This document shows positions 18,680 to 27,135 of a DNA stretch of 64,000 bases, piece by piece. Both the position numbers and the translations under genes were made by a program. The stretch's first letter is position 1. Each line of letters begins with the position of its first letter. Origin of the DNA: Candidatus Bathyarchaeota archaeon (GTDB lineage: Archaea > Thermoproteota > Bathyarchaeia > Bathyarchaeales > Bathycorpusculaceae); NCBI GenBank assembly GCA_026014665.1, contig JAOZHX010000004.1:18169-82168 (forward strand). The letters are read 5' to 3'. The notes below the pieces were generated by a model. It saw nothing but the letters and a program-made list of their open reading frames with translations, made no database searches and had not been told where the DNA came from.

Positions 18680-18823
18680 TTAGTATCTTCGTGGTGGTCT
18701 GCGTTTAGAGTAGCATTCTCGGCAGTAAACTGGCCTGGTGCCGTCTGGCTTGAAAGGAACTTCGCATTCTTTTCCACAGTCAGCACAGGTTGCCTTGTGC
18801 ATCTCTCTGTTACCGTATGACAT
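18680..18823 (-). CDS. CxxC-x17-CxxC zinc-ribbon micro-protein (47 aa)
   Basis: A 47-residue protein beginning MSYGNREMHKATCADCG and ending in RRPPRRY. Two CxxC knuckles are separated by exactly 17 residues (CADC...CREC), the hallmark of a small zinc-ribbon family common in archaea and some bacteria, thought to bind nucleic acid or partner proteins; no function is established. The tail is strongly basic. A TATA-like element (minus strand, aatttataag at about 18902-18911) lies about 80 bases upstream. The same ribbon ends the protein at 34042-34695. Confidence 0.8.
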   Translation of the reverse strand: MSYGNREMHKATCADCGKECEVPFKPDGTRPVYCRECYSKRRPPRRY

Positions 18824-19128
18824 TTTCTCTATTTCAACTCCTACTATATTAGCTGTGCAAAAATTTCTTCTTACACATACCCCTCATACATAGTATCGAC
18901 ACTTATAAATTAGGTGCTGACAGCTTCGAAAAGTTGGAATCAATCAAGCGTTTGCTTTAAAACTCAGGACTCAGGCAAGGCGACTTATCTACGTGCAAAA
19001 GTCCAAGTTGATTCATAGGCAACCTAATATAGCCCCATAAACCTATACAATTCACTAATCGAGAAAAAGTGCATCAAGCAACCACACACTTGCTTTTTCT
19101 CCAAACTTGCCGCAAAGAGAGAGGGAAT

Positions 19129-19773
19129 TTGAGACAGAAAAAATCAACCTTAGGCGAGCACCTTGCTCTCCTATCGGTAAAACATAACATCTACCCGCAT
19201 GAAGTTTTCCAAGCCCTACTTCGAGCGGAAAAAAACGAAAAAGCATCTTGCGGAAACTTATCTGTGGAGTATCGAGGGAAAATAAAAAGCGAATTCGTCT
19301 TCCTGATAACTAAGGAAGAAAACGTTGTAGCGCAATTCCGAGTGGACCAGCAATTTCTACTTCGGAAAGATAACTCGTTTGAAGGCTGGATGAATACGGA
19401 TAAAATTCGCAAAAAAATCGCTAAACAGAACACACAATCTCTCTACATCCAAATTAACAATCTTAGAGCGGGCATGAAGCACATAAACATAAAAGCCACA
19501 ATCATAGAGCTTCCTAAACCCACTCAAGTCCACACCCAATTCGGAAACAACGTTATGGTCGTAAACGCCATAATCGCCGACGAATCAGGAAAAATCAAAC
19601 TCTGCCTCTGGGAAGGACAAATCGACGCAATCAGCATAGGTGATAGCATAGAACTCAAAAACGGGCAAGTCTGCGTTTTCCGCGGCGAAAAACAGCTGCG
19701 AATAGGAAAAAACGGTTCGCTTTCCGTGCTAAAAAACGCGCAGGCTAAACCGCAAATCGCAACGATCCGTTAA
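19129..19773 (+). CDS. OB-fold nucleic-acid-binding protein (RPA/SSB-like)
   Basis: The C-terminal about 100 residues form an OB fold: INNLRAGMKHINIKATIIEL, then VVNAIIADESGKIKLCLWEGQ and IELKNGQVCVFRGEKQLRIGKNG, matching archaeal RPA-like single-stranded DNA-binding domains. The first about 110 residues are mixed alpha/beta and unassigned. The frame opens at a GTG at 19069, but TTG 19129 is preferred because gagaggg lies directly before it. It probably acts in replication or repair as an accessory SSB. It precedes the viral cluster and is likely host. Confidence 0.75.
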   Translation: MRQKKSTLGEHLALLSVKHNIYPHEVFQALLRAEKNEKASCGNLSVEYRGKIKSEFVFLITKEENVVAQFRVDQQFLLRKDNSFEGWMNTDKIRKKIAKQNTQSLYIQINNLRAGMKHINIKATIIELPKPTQVHTQFGNNVMVVNAIIADESGKIKLCLWEGQIDAISIGDSIELKNGQVCVFRGEKQLRIGKNGSLSVLKNAQAKPQIATIR

Positions 19774-19955
19774 ACCCCAACCTATTGAACGCCAAGTTTT
19801 TGACATCATAAAAATCGGATATCCCTAAGCCCTAAGAGGGATAACCACTATTGACGCCAAAAAACTCCAAAAAATTACAGTTGAAAAATTAAAAAATAGA
19901 AAGCATTTAGACGAACCATATTACCTGCGTACAATTTCCTCCATTCTTGACCCAA
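19774..19955. other. Non-coding gap at left edge of viral cluster
   Basis: AT-rich 182 bases between the OB-fold gene and the RHH regulator. It contains ccctaagccctaagaggg, a short imperfect repeat that can fold back weakly. I found no tRNA, integrase remnant or obvious attachment core, so the left boundary of the viral cluster is placed here only by gene content. Confidence 0.4.
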
Positions 19956-20162
19956 TCAAACTTCTTCTCTATAGGGCTTAGCCTGATTTTTTGGGCGATG
20001 TATGGTCTCGCTTATCAAGCTTAATTCTTTGGCGTAATCCATCAATGCCATGCGTAACGTTTCACTTTCACTCATGCCTAAACGCCCCGATAACTCAGTC
20101 AGTATCGAACGCTGCTCCTTGCTCATGACAACTTTAACTACGCATTTTCTTGCCATACACAT
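19956..20162 (-). CDS. Ribbon-helix-helix regulator (68 aa)
   Basis: Small DNA-binding protein: the N-terminal strand RKCVVKVVMSKEQ is followed by two helices, RSILTELSGRLGMSESETLRMALMDYAKEL, the arrangement of CopG/Arc-type RHH proteins that bind DNA as dimers. Start may be Met1 or Met3 (20156). It is transcribed divergently from the viral structural genes, and three helically phased TGGTC repeats lie in the shared gap, so it is probably the repressor of that operon. Function inferred from fold and position. Confidence 0.75.
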   Translation of the reverse strand: MCMARKCVVKVVMSKEQRSILTELSGRLGMSESETLRMALMDYAKELSLISETIHRPKNQAKPYREEV

Positions 20163-20189
20163 GCACTTTTCTGTCTTGACCCCTCAGGC

Positions 20190-20216
20190 TGGTCTCAGGT
20201 TGGTCCTCACGTGGTC
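20190..20216. promoter_or_regulatory. Three TGGTC repeats with 11-bp period (candidate RHH operator)
   Basis: TGGTC occurs at 20190, 20201 and 20212, exactly 11 bp apart, on the same face of the helix. RHH repressors typically bind such short phased repeats cooperatively. The repeats sit 28 bp upstream of the RHH gene start on one side and about 75 bp upstream of the protease ATG on the other. A TATA-like agtatattag at about 20251-20260 could serve the protease operon. Confidence 0.5.
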
Positions 20217-20290
20217 CAACGGGTAGTACAATTCGTCTTTTCAGTTTGGCAGTATATTAGCTTGTTATCAGTTGTGTGAGGAACAACAAA

Positions 20291-21460
20291 ATGACATGGG
20301 AAGAAAACCAAGAAACCATCCGAAGCGAACATCGCCCCCTCGAAGAATTCCAAAAAGACACTATAAAAACAGCTTCAATAAACGATAAGGAGGGCATACA
20401 AGCAATTGTTGGCAAACCAATCGGCAAACAAACCTTGGAAATCCAAAGCTACCTCTTTGCCAAAGAATGCGGCTGGACCGTTGAGAAGGCCAAAGAATGG
20501 TTCAGCAAAAACTGCACTGCTGCAAAAGAACATGTCTGTGCAGTCCTGCCCTTCATGATTACAGAGAAAATCTCAAACAAACCCCTCAAAATAAGCGGTT
20601 TAGCCATGACTGTCGGCATGAGCCGCAACTTCAACATCTACACTCCCAAAGAACTGGAAGCTTTTGCCTCAAAACTTGTCAACGCACCCGTTTACATCGA
20701 ACATGTAACTTCACAAAACGCCGTAGGCAAAGTCACAAAAACCGATTGGAACGGACAAAACCTGCTCTATGAAGCCGAAATCTTCGATGAAGAGACAGCG
20801 GCAAAAATCCGCAAGGGCCTCATACGCCACGTCAGCGTCGGTGCAGACTACCAAACCATAGACTTAGTTAACGGAAAAATCCCCCATGGACTATACAACG
20901 CTGAAATTAGCCTAGTTGCGGTTCCCGGCATCCCTGAAACCAACATCCAAATTCTCGAAAAGCTGCATCTTTGCGAACAAGAATTCGAACCTATGCTGTC
21001 TGGCGAGTACACGCTTGGCTTCTACCAGGACGCATCAGCATTTTTGCCCGAGCACTTCAGCCTTTTTTGGCTTGACCGAGCAAACGGCGTTTTAGCTATA
21101 ATGGGCAAAATCAAAAGCAACCCTGATCAACAACGCACCCAAGCAATCCTCTTCTCGAAAGAGAAAATGTGGGATACAAACCGCATCCGCGACTGGCTCT
21201 CTCTGCACCCAACCTACCTGACTTCAGTGGTAACTCAGCCACAACAAGACCTGAGTGAAATTTCAGAAAGCCTAATCAAAAAACCACTCGAACCCACCAT
21301 ACCGCTAAATCAAGCTATAAAACTCATCGAAAGTGTCTTGCCCAGCCACTTAGTTCAGCGTAGCTGGAGCCTTGGACCGCAACGCATGTGCCAAGAACTC
21401 AATCGGGTGCTTCTAAAACTCCGCAGCATGCAGGATAGTCACACAATTGACCGCAAGTAA
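20291..21460 (+). CDS. Prohead protease-like protein (capsid maturation)
   Basis: 389 residues from ATG 20291, which has gagg 9 bp upstream; a GTG at 20276 is the alternative. The segment PVYIEHVTSQNAVGKVTKTDW and, 50 residues later, IRHVSVGADY place a histidine and serine as in HK97-family (S78) prohead proteases; AEISLVAVPGIPETNI completes the fold. A C-terminal extension of about 150 residues could be a scaffold. It likely cleaves capsid components during head assembly. First gene of the structural operon, followed by cement and capsid genes. Confidence 0.72.
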   Translation: MTWEENQETIRSEHRPLEEFQKDTIKTASINDKEGIQAIVGKPIGKQTLEIQSYLFAKECGWTVEKAKEWFSKNCTAAKEHVCAVLPFMITEKISNKPLKISGLAMTVGMSRNFNIYTPKELEAFASKLVNAPVYIEHVTSQNAVGKVTKTDWNGQNLLYEAEIFDEETAAKIRKGLIRHVSVGADYQTIDLVNGKIPHGLYNAEISLVAVPGIPETNIQILEKLHLCEQEFEPMLSGEYTLGFYQDASAFLPEHFSLFWLDRANGVLAIMGKIKSNPDQQRTQAILFSKEKMWDTNRIRDWLSLHPTYLTSVVTQPQQDLSEISESLIKKPLEPTIPLNQAIKLIESVLPSHLVQRSWSLGPQRMCQELNRVLLKLRSMQDSHTIDRK

Positions 21461-21507
21461 CTGAGGATGAACTCAGCGAAAACACAAGGAAGATGGAGAA
21501 ACAAACA

Positions 21508-21933
21508 ATGACTGATTTAACCAACAAAAACTGGATGGCCATAGGCGAAACCGATGACCCCAACGCCATCATCGAATCCTTCGAAGCAGAAGCCGCAGTT
21601 ACCAAGGGCGACCCCGTCTACTTGAGCTCAGACCACAAAGTCTCCCCAGCCGCAACGGCACAAGACTGCATCGGAATTGCCCTCAAAACCACTTCTGCAA
21701 CCGCACAATGCCCAGTCCTGATCCGTGGCAGAGTCAAGGTCAAAGCAGGCGGCGCAATCACCCGCGGCAAAGCCGTTTACGGAGCAGATGCTTCCAAACG
21801 TGTCCTAGAATTAACAGACCAAGCCGTAAATGAAGCCGGTTCAGGCACATACACCGTATACTATAACCGCAAACTCGGCACGGCGCTACAAACAGCAACC
21901 TCTGCAGGCGATTTGCTCTTCATACAAATTTAA
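21508..21933 (+). CDS. Capsid cement/decoration protein (DUF2190-like)
   Basis: 141 residues from ATG 21508, which has ggagaa at 7 bp spacing; an ATG at 21493 has poor spacing. The pattern of FEAEAAVTKGDPVYLSSDHKVSPA, DCIGIALKT, CPVLIRGRVKVKAGGAITRGKAVYG is that of DUF2190/phage capsid-stabilising trimers: an all-beta protein that plugs capsid surfaces. It lies directly before the major capsid gene, as cement genes usually do. Confidence 0.75.
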   Translation: MTDLTNKNWMAIGETDDPNAIIESFEAEAAVTKGDPVYLSSDHKVSPAATAQDCIGIALKTTSATAQCPVLIRGRVKVKAGGAITRGKAVYGADASKRVLELTDQAVNEAGSGTYTVYYNRKLGTALQTATSAGDLLFIQI

Positions 21934-21944
21934 GGTGAAGCCGT

Positions 21945-22901
21945 ATGAAACCACGATTATTTGAATCGCTCATGGCGCAGAACAACGAATTCAAAGAACA
22001 TATCGAAACCCAAAAGCACAAAGCAAACGTCCACCCCTTCCTCAAACGCTACTGTGAAGTCGGCATCCGCGAAGGCTTGTTTAGCGATTCAGCGTCAGCC
22101 CTAGGACGCTTGCATGATACTTTAGTGCAAGCCGCCTATCCCGAAATGATAGGCAGAGACATCATAACCGTTATGCCAACCACCGAGCCCATGGAACGTT
22201 TCCCCCTCGACGAAAAAGCAGTCGCTTACAAATACGCAGAAGGCTCAGCCACGCGCTTAAGCGGACAAAAAAACAGCATTGTCGACGTCTACACAAACAT
22301 CTTAGCAGAATCGTCAGAAGAATGGACCCGCGAATTCCTCGAAGACGCAACCTGGAACGTCATGAACAGTATGGTAGAGAAAGTTGGCCGTGCATTAGGC
22401 GAGGAAGAAACCAACCGAATCATCGCACTCTACGGGTCAGTTGCAGACGCAGACCTAGCGGGAGGCGCACCTATCAGCCAAGGCAACGCAGCCATGAACT
22501 GGGCAGGGCTCGTTAAACTACACAATGCATTGCGAGCCTCAAACTGGAAACCAACCGTTCTCGCAGTCAACGAAGTTCAACTGCATCAGCTCTTAAGCGA
22601 CGACAAATTCATCCACGCACAATACTTGCCTTCGGGACAAACCAACCTCGACGACGCCACAGTCACCAGCGTTCTAGGCATGCGAGTCCAAGCCAGCACC
22701 CTTGTTCCAAACGGCACAGCATACGCCATAGACACAAGAGTCGCTTCAGTGATGCTTCTACGACGAGACGTAACAGTCGAAGACTGGGAAGACATCAAAA
22801 ACGGCAAATACGGCGTCCGCGCCACCACACGCTTCGGCTTAGGAGTCCTCCGCAGCAACGCCATCGCAAAACTAACCAATATAGCCACAACACTAACTTA
22901 A
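21945..22901 (+). CDS. Major capsid protein, HK97 fold
   Basis: 318 residues. An N-terminal helical stretch (residues about 1-70) may be the delta/scaffolding part. Then comes the HK97-like core, with the spine-helix region SSEEWTREFLEDATWNVMNSMVEKVGRALGEEET, ANWKPTVLAVN-type strand (ASNWKPTVLAVNEVQLHQLL), and the C-terminal TRVASVMLLRRDVTVEDWEDIKNGKYGVRATTRFGLGVLR typical of phage major capsid proteins. Adjacent to cement and protease. No encapsulin-type cargo context is seen. Confidence 0.85.
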   Translation: MKPRLFESLMAQNNEFKEHIETQKHKANVHPFLKRYCEVGIREGLFSDSASALGRLHDTLVQAAYPEMIGRDIITVMPTTEPMERFPLDEKAVAYKYAEGSATRLSGQKNSIVDVYTNILAESSEEWTREFLEDATWNVMNSMVEKVGRALGEEETNRIIALYGSVADADLAGGAPISQGNAAMNWAGLVKLHNALRASNWKPTVLAVNEVQLHQLLSDDKFIHAQYLPSGQTNLDDATVTSVLGMRVQASTLVPNGTAYAIDTRVASVMLLRRDVTVEDWEDIKNGKYGVRATTRFGLGVLRSNAIAKLTNIATTLT

Positions 22902-22969
22902 GCACGTGAAAATTATGAAAGCACTCCATTTTCCCTTTTTTTCCAAATAAACAACCCGAGGATCAAAAC

Positions 22970-23212
22970 ATGAGACGTTTAACTGAAAGAATGAATTTAG
23001 CCCAAACAGTCCTAAAAGAACTCCGTCAGCAACCGTTAAGCCGAACTGAACTGGAGCAGCGAACCATCCGTAAAAGAGGTACTCACGGCACCTTTGAAGG
23101 CATATTCCGCTATTTGGTTCAGGGCGGTTTCGTTCAAAAAAGCCAGCAAAAACACCGCGCTGCCTACATCATCACGGAAAAAGGAGTTAAACTCTTGGAG
23201 GCAGTGCAATGA
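22970..23212 (+). CDS. Small winged-helix protein
   Basis: 80 residues with helix-turn-helix and wing: LAQTVLKELRQQPLSRTELEQRTI, then GIFRYLVQGGFVQKSQQKHRAAYIITEKGVKLLE. A strongly basic patch (RKRGTHGTF) lies before the recognition region. It could be a transcription factor of the cluster; a small-terminase role is conceivable because it abuts the portal gene (ATGA overlap), but it lacks the usual oligomerisation domain. SD cgagga precedes the ATG. Confidence 0.6.
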   Translation: MRRLTERMNLAQTVLKELRQQPLSRTELEQRTIRKRGTHGTFEGIFRYLVQGGFVQKSQQKHRAAYIITEKGVKLLEAVQ

Positions 23213-24429
23213 ACACCACATTCCAACGCCTTGTCGAGGCCTTTTCAATTAAGGCAAAAAGCGGAGTTGCTTTGCCTCAAGCAGCTTTGGTTTATGAAAC
23301 CCCATCTATACCACTAGCGGATATAGTTAAGCTCTATGAGCGCGACCCTAGCTGCAAAGCAAGCGTGGATTTGCTGGCGGCTTCGGCGGTTGGCTCAGGC
23401 TTCTACACCACCATAAACGATGATTATGAGAGGGCAACTCAAGCCAAACAGGTAGTCGATTCATTTAGCGAAAACGTCAACTTGGACGCCCTGCTTTGCG
23501 ACATGGCGAAAATGCTGATTGCATGCGGAAACGATTTCTGGCTCAAACTCACCCCTGAAAACACCAAAGCCCTACACCGGCTTCCAGTTGATGCAGTCGA
23601 GCGCATACAACAAAGCTACCTGGAAGAAAAAAACCTCAAAATTCCCTACAAAATCGAAAGTTATAAGCTACGCCAAATTTATGGAGGTCAAAGCCTTGCC
23701 GCCCAAGCCATCGTGCATTGGCGCATCAACTGCTTAGATTATTCTGGTTATGGCACGGGTGTGCTCCAGGTTCTTTTGCATTCCCTTGCTTTTCAAGGTG
23801 ATAAACGTCCAGCGTACGCTTCCATGAAAGCAAAAATTGAACGAATAATGCCCCGAATTTTTGAGAAGTACGCTGGACCCGACGTTTTAGCCCTGCTGGA
23901 ACGAGCCGACGACGAAACAATTGCCAAGTTTCAGCAAGCCATCAAAAACCGCAGCGAAGAAGGCGCCTGGCTATTCTACAACGGCAAAGGCGACATCCGA
24001 CCGGTCACCATCGACCCCCGCGCACGCTTCGAATATTACGTCGACCACCTCATTAACCAATTTTACCTCGGCTGCGAAACCCCCTTACCGCGGCTCTTCA
24101 GCACACCTGGATTCACCGAAGCCTCAGCAAACGCTGCACTGGAGCTGCAAAACATGTTAATCCAGCCTATTCAACGGTACATAAAACGTCAAGTTGAACG
24201 CGAACTTTTCGACGTTGTCTTGCTGCAGGCTGGATTCAATCCCGCTCAAGCCCAAGCGCGCTTACACTGGAGCCCCTATAAAGCAAAAGAGCTCAGCACA
24301 GCCGACCTGCTCAAAGCAGCGGAACAAAAACTCATTCGTCCAGAAGAATTCAGAAAGAATGCATCCAAATTCGGTTGGCAACTCTGGGAAGAACCCCAGC
24401 AAACAGCTAAGGTGACCTCTGATGACTGA
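23209..24429 (+). CDS. Portal protein
   Basis: 406 residues. Features of the phage portal family: IVKLYERDPSCKASVDLLAASAVGSGF near the N-terminus, FWLKLTPENTKALHRLPVDAVERI, IVHWRINCLDYSGYGTGVLQVLL, and the stem/wing helices LELQNMLIQPIQRYIKRQVERELFDVVLLQAGF followed by RLHWSPYKAKELSTADLLKAAEQKLIRPEEFRK. It would form the dodecameric DNA gate at one vertex. In most tailed viruses portal follows terminase; here it follows the capsid gene and no terminase is near. Confidence 0.85.
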   Translation: MNTTFQRLVEAFSIKAKSGVALPQAALVYETPSIPLADIVKLYERDPSCKASVDLLAASAVGSGFYTTINDDYERATQAKQVVDSFSENVNLDALLCDMAKMLIACGNDFWLKLTPENTKALHRLPVDAVERIQQSYLEEKNLKIPYKIESYKLRQIYGGQSLAAQAIVHWRINCLDYSGYGTGVLQVLLHSLAFQGDKRPAYASMKAKIERIMPRIFEKYAGPDVLALLERADDETIAKFQQAIKNRSEEGAWLFYNGKGDIRPVTIDPRARFEYYVDHLINQFYLGCETPLPRLFSTPGFTEASANAALELQNMLIQPIQRYIKRQVERELFDVVLLQAGFNPAQAQARLHWSPYKAKELSTADLLKAAEQKLIRPEEFRKNASKFGWQLWEEPQQTAKVTSDD

Positions 24430-24652
24430 AGTTCCATACGGCAGGTACGAAGAAGCTTACAAGGCAATCCATAGCGCCTTAATGGGTCTTACGTGTCCAC
24501 CGCCTGGGCGAAAGCTCACCAAACTGGGTTTCACCTGGAATCCTGATGGCACCGTAGCCACATTGAAGGCTTATGATGGCGCCGATTTGCTGTTCATTTT
24601 AACGTTCACGTGGAACAACGAAGGCACCCTGCGTGAGGTGGCTCGAACATAG
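24422..24652 (+). CDS. Small viral protein of unknown function (76 aa)
   Basis: Overlaps the portal stop by 8 bp, so it is probably translationally coupled. The sequence alternates strands: KLGFTWNPDGTVATLKAYDGADLLFILTFTWNNEGTLREV, with two WN-x-DG/EG-T turns suggesting a tiny all-beta fold. Similar small beta proteins follow portals in some tailed viruses, but I do not recognise a family. Confidence 0.6.
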   Translation: MTEVPYGRYEEAYKAIHSALMGLTCPPPGRKLTKLGFTWNPDGTVATLKAYDGADLLFILTFTWNNEGTLREVART

Positions 24653-24709
24653 TTGACTTGCTCAGCTAGCGAGAAACCAGCAACAAACCAAAAAATCGGA
24701 GACAAAAAC

Positions 24710-25255
24710 ATGCAAAAAACCACAGAAAAAATCGGTTGGAAGGCAAACTGGCAAATCTACAAGTTCCAAGACCCCAAAGGTCAAATTGCCAAAGAAATGC
24801 AAAATGGATTACCCACAGAAGAGGCGCTACATCGTCATGGTGAAGCGTTCATCGGTTTAGAGAACTTTAGCTCGAACCTTGCTTTAAACGAGGGGCTACA
24901 AGAACTCATAGACTTAATCTGTGGCCTAGGAACACCGACGAAATGGGACAACAACAACGCACGAATAGGCGTTGGAGACAGCAACATAGCCGTAGAAGCC
25001 ACCCAGACGGGACTGCAGGCAGTAACTAACAAGGCATTCAAGGCGATGGATTCCAATTATCCACAGCGCAGTAACCAAACGGTGGAGTGGCGGGCAACTT
25101 TTGGCGGCTCGGATGCAAACTTTGCGTGGGAAGAATACACAGTTGTGAATGCAGCCGATGACTCTGGTAAGAACTTAAACCGCAAAGTTGCAAGCAAGGG
25201 CACCAAAGCAGCTGGCGAAACCTGGACGCTTAGTCTGCAGATAACCTTCAGTTAG
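24710..25255 (+). CDS. Virion structural protein (unassigned)
   Basis: 181 residues from ATG 24710 (cggaga 8 bp upstream); the frame is open back to a TTG at 24653 but that lacks an SD. The C-terminal half, ARIGVGDSNIAVEATQTGLQ, VEWRATFGGSDANFAWEEYTVVN and TWTLSLQITFS, resembles a phage structural family carrying GxGD and ANFxWxE motifs. The likely role is a capsid-surface or neck protein; the exact role is unknown. It is followed at 14 bp by the next small structural gene. Confidence 0.65.
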   Translation: MQKTTEKIGWKANWQIYKFQDPKGQIAKEMQNGLPTEEALHRHGEAFIGLENFSSNLALNEGLQELIDLICGLGTPTKWDNNNARIGVGDSNIAVEATQTGLQAVTNKAFKAMDSNYPQRSNQTVEWRATFGGSDANFAWEEYTVVNAADDSGKNLNRKVASKGTKAAGETWTLSLQITFS

Positions 25256-25268
25256 GAGGAAAAAATGC

Positions 25269-25562
25269 ATGGCAGTTGGAGATGTGACGAAAAACTTGCA
25301 GAGTATCGCTGCTGGCGCTTATCTTGACATTCAACCGTCTGGAACGGCGGAGTGGGTGATCCACAACATTTACCATGAATACGACGTGCAACTGGAAGTT
25401 TACGACGGCACCAACAGCCTAATATTTGACATTGACTCGGGCACCGGAGTTTACGCTAAATACGCGTTCCATTGCACAAACGCTCAGCGAATACGGGTAA
25501 AAAACACCCACACCTCAGTTGCCAAACTGATTGGCTACGATGGCATAGTTACCCACACATAG
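25269..25562 (+). CDS. Small all-beta virion protein (97 aa)
   Basis: A perfect aggagg lies 9 bp before this ATG. An ATG 4 bases earlier opens a frame that closes after 20 codons, so 25269 is the start. Strand-rich sequence: GAYLDIQPSGTAEWVIHNIYHEYDVQLEVYDGT and RIRVKNTHTSVAKLIGYDGI, the look of a phage decoration or fibre-base domain. Family not recognised. Confidence 0.6.
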   Translation: MAVGDVTKNLQSIAAGAYLDIQPSGTAEWVIHNIYHEYDVQLEVYDGTNSLIFDIDSGTGVYAKYAFHCTNAQRIRVKNTHTSVAKLIGYDGIVTHT

Positions 25563-25574
25563 GGGCCCTAAAAC

Positions 25575-25844
25575 TTGAAAATAACATTAGATAGCAAAAG
25601 GCATAATGACTTTTCAGCAGAAGACATGGAAGCATTCGACGAGAAACTGCAACAGGTTGAAGGCTTAGTCGGTTGGAGTTATTCACCGCGAAACGGTGAA
25701 TTAATCCTTGACTTTGGTACAACCGACGAAGAAGCTCTTGAACAGAGAATTAACGCTGCTATAAACGAAATCGCGCAGAATTGCCCCCGCGCTGAGCTCA
25801 AATCAGTTACAGTATGGGAGATACAGAAAGAATGGTCAAGCTAA
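25575..25844 (+). CDS. Small acidic protein in viral cluster (89 aa)
   Basis: TTG start at 25575, 12 bp after the preceding stop. Alpha/beta pattern with a central GWSYSPRNGELILDFGTTDEEALEQRINAAINEIAQNC; overall acidic. No family recognised. Its end overlaps the start of the next gene. Conservation of the tight spacing supports it being real. Confidence 0.55.
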   Translation: MKITLDSKRHNDFSAEDMEAFDEKLQQVEGLVGWSYSPRNGELILDFGTTDEEALEQRINAAINEIAQNCPRAELKSVTVWEIQKEWSS

Positions 25845-26605
25845 CACCCGCCTCGAGCGCATTCAAAACTTTAACCATAAGCCTGCAAACTCCCCAGGAA
25901 ACCTTGCAAAGCACACCTGTTGCTTTGCCTACCTCAGAGCCTTCTGCAGGCAACGAACAAATAACCTACACCGTGCAGAATGCTGATTTGCCTACATTTA
26001 ACGTTTCACCGGCGATGAAAGTCTGGGTCGCTAACGTTATAGCCGCAGGCAAATTTGTCACAGCTGGAACACTTTCTTATAGGATGAAGAGGAATGGGGT
26101 AAGCGTTGCTACGGGGACAGGTTCAGTTAACGCAAACCTATTCTACACTCGATTGTTTTGCTTCTTTAACGTGCAGGTCGGTGATGTCTTAAAAATCGCG
26201 CTTTGGAGCAACCGCTCAGACAGCAATTGGGACTACAACGCTTTCTTCGTTTATCCAACACGCCTTACTTTAAATCTGAAAAACAGGCTTCTGATGAATG
26301 TAACCTACTCTAACATTCAAGCCGTCTCTCTGTCACTTGGCAACCCCCACATCAGCAATAACGCCGTTTCCTACCTTGTCCATGACGACACCTTAAGTAC
26401 CAGCATCGCTGAAGGACAAACAATCACTTTTCTCTACAATGGCAAAACCAACAATTATGGCCTCTTCCGCATATCACACGGCGATTATGTAAACGCTGAC
26501 GGTTCACCCACACATTTCACCGACGCAACCTACAGACCAGCTTATTGGCGTGAAGACCTGCCTACCCAAATCACCTTTAGAGCGCTAGATCTGCCAACAC
26601 CATGA
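25832..26605 (+). CDS. Virion protein, beta-rich, unknown
   Basis: 257 residues from ATG 25832, which follows gggagatacagaaag; an ATG at 25814 has no SD. Beta-sandwich-like sequence: MKVWVANVIAAGKFVTAGTLSYRMKRNGVSVATGTG, NVQVGDVLKIALWSNRSDSNWDYNAFFVYPTRL. Such domains are common in viral spikes or fibres. No family is recognised. It lies in the head half of the cluster, so it may be a head-surface fibre. Confidence 0.55.
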   Translation: MVKLTPASSAFKTLTISLQTPQETLQSTPVALPTSEPSAGNEQITYTVQNADLPTFNVSPAMKVWVANVIAAGKFVTAGTLSYRMKRNGVSVATGTGSVNANLFYTRLFCFFNVQVGDVLKIALWSNRSDSNWDYNAFFVYPTRLTLNLKNRLLMNVTYSNIQAVSLSLGNPHISNNAVSYLVHDDTLSTSIAEGQTITFLYNGKTNNYGLFRISHGDYVNADGSPTHFTDATYRPAYWREDLPTQITFRALDLPTP

Positions 26606-26614
26606 GAGAACCAA

Positions 26615-26974
26615 ATGCCAAACAGCATAACTGAATACGGCGAAATAGCCACAGAAAACCTCACCGAAACCGGGCGCTGTGCCTGCGGAGCAGTTACAGA
26701 GATAGGCGAGCTAATCTTCAACGCTGAGGCGCCAGCTACTTTTAAGCAAGTAACCGACCAACTGAATCTATCTGACAGCATTTTCCTCAACAAACCAGAC
26801 CTATGGATACTCGACGATGTAGCTGCCACGGACGAACTAATTGTCTCTAAAATGTTGATGCTTAGTGAAGAAGTTGGTGCGATTGAAACGGTTGAACAGC
26901 GCATAGGTGCAAAGCCTAAAACTCGGCTTTTTTTGATTTTGGGAGACTTAGCCATCGAGCTGAGGGGTAGCTGA
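26615..26974 (+). CDS. Unknown protein, end of head module (119 aa)
   Basis: Follows the preceding gene by 9 bp. Short repeats of ITEYGEIATENLTETG and VTEIGELIFNAEAPATF look like repeated strand-turn units; the rest is acidic. Two cysteines (CACG) near residue 22. No family recognised. It ends just before a T-rich stretch and a new promoter, so it closes the first transcription unit of the cluster. Confidence 0.5.
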   Translation: MPNSITEYGEIATENLTETGRCACGAVTEIGELIFNAEAPATFKQVTDQLNLSDSIFLNKPDLWILDDVAATDELIVSKMLMLSEEVGAIETVEQRIGAKPKTRLFLILGDLAIELRGS

Positions 26975-26979
26975 GCAAA

Positions 26980-26998
26980 ATGCCCTTTTTCTTTAATT
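26980..26998 (+). terminator. T-rich terminator-like stretch after head module
   Basis: The sequence ccctttttctttaattat follows the stop at 26974 by a few bases. Archaeal intrinsic termination typically needs only a T run, so this may end the head transcript. Weak, by position only. Confidence 0.3.
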
Positions 26999-27087
26999 AT
27001 ATTATCAAAGTCTAATTTAAAATGTATCTTTAAAAATAGGCTATTTTGATAAAATGGTTATTTTTAGAGCTTTACAACGCCAAAATA

Positions 27088-27097
27088 CTTTAAATTA
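27088..27097 (+). promoter_or_regulatory. TATA box of the neck/tail module
   Basis: CTTTAAATTA lies in a 160-bp AT-rich gap, 48 bp before the TTG start of the adaptor gene, with an SD (tgaggt) at 27121-27126. It suggests that neck and tail genes are transcribed separately from head genes. Read by eye, not scored. Confidence 0.4.
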
Positions 27098-27135
27098 TCC
27101 TTATTTATCTTTTTATTGCTTGAGGTTGACTCAGA

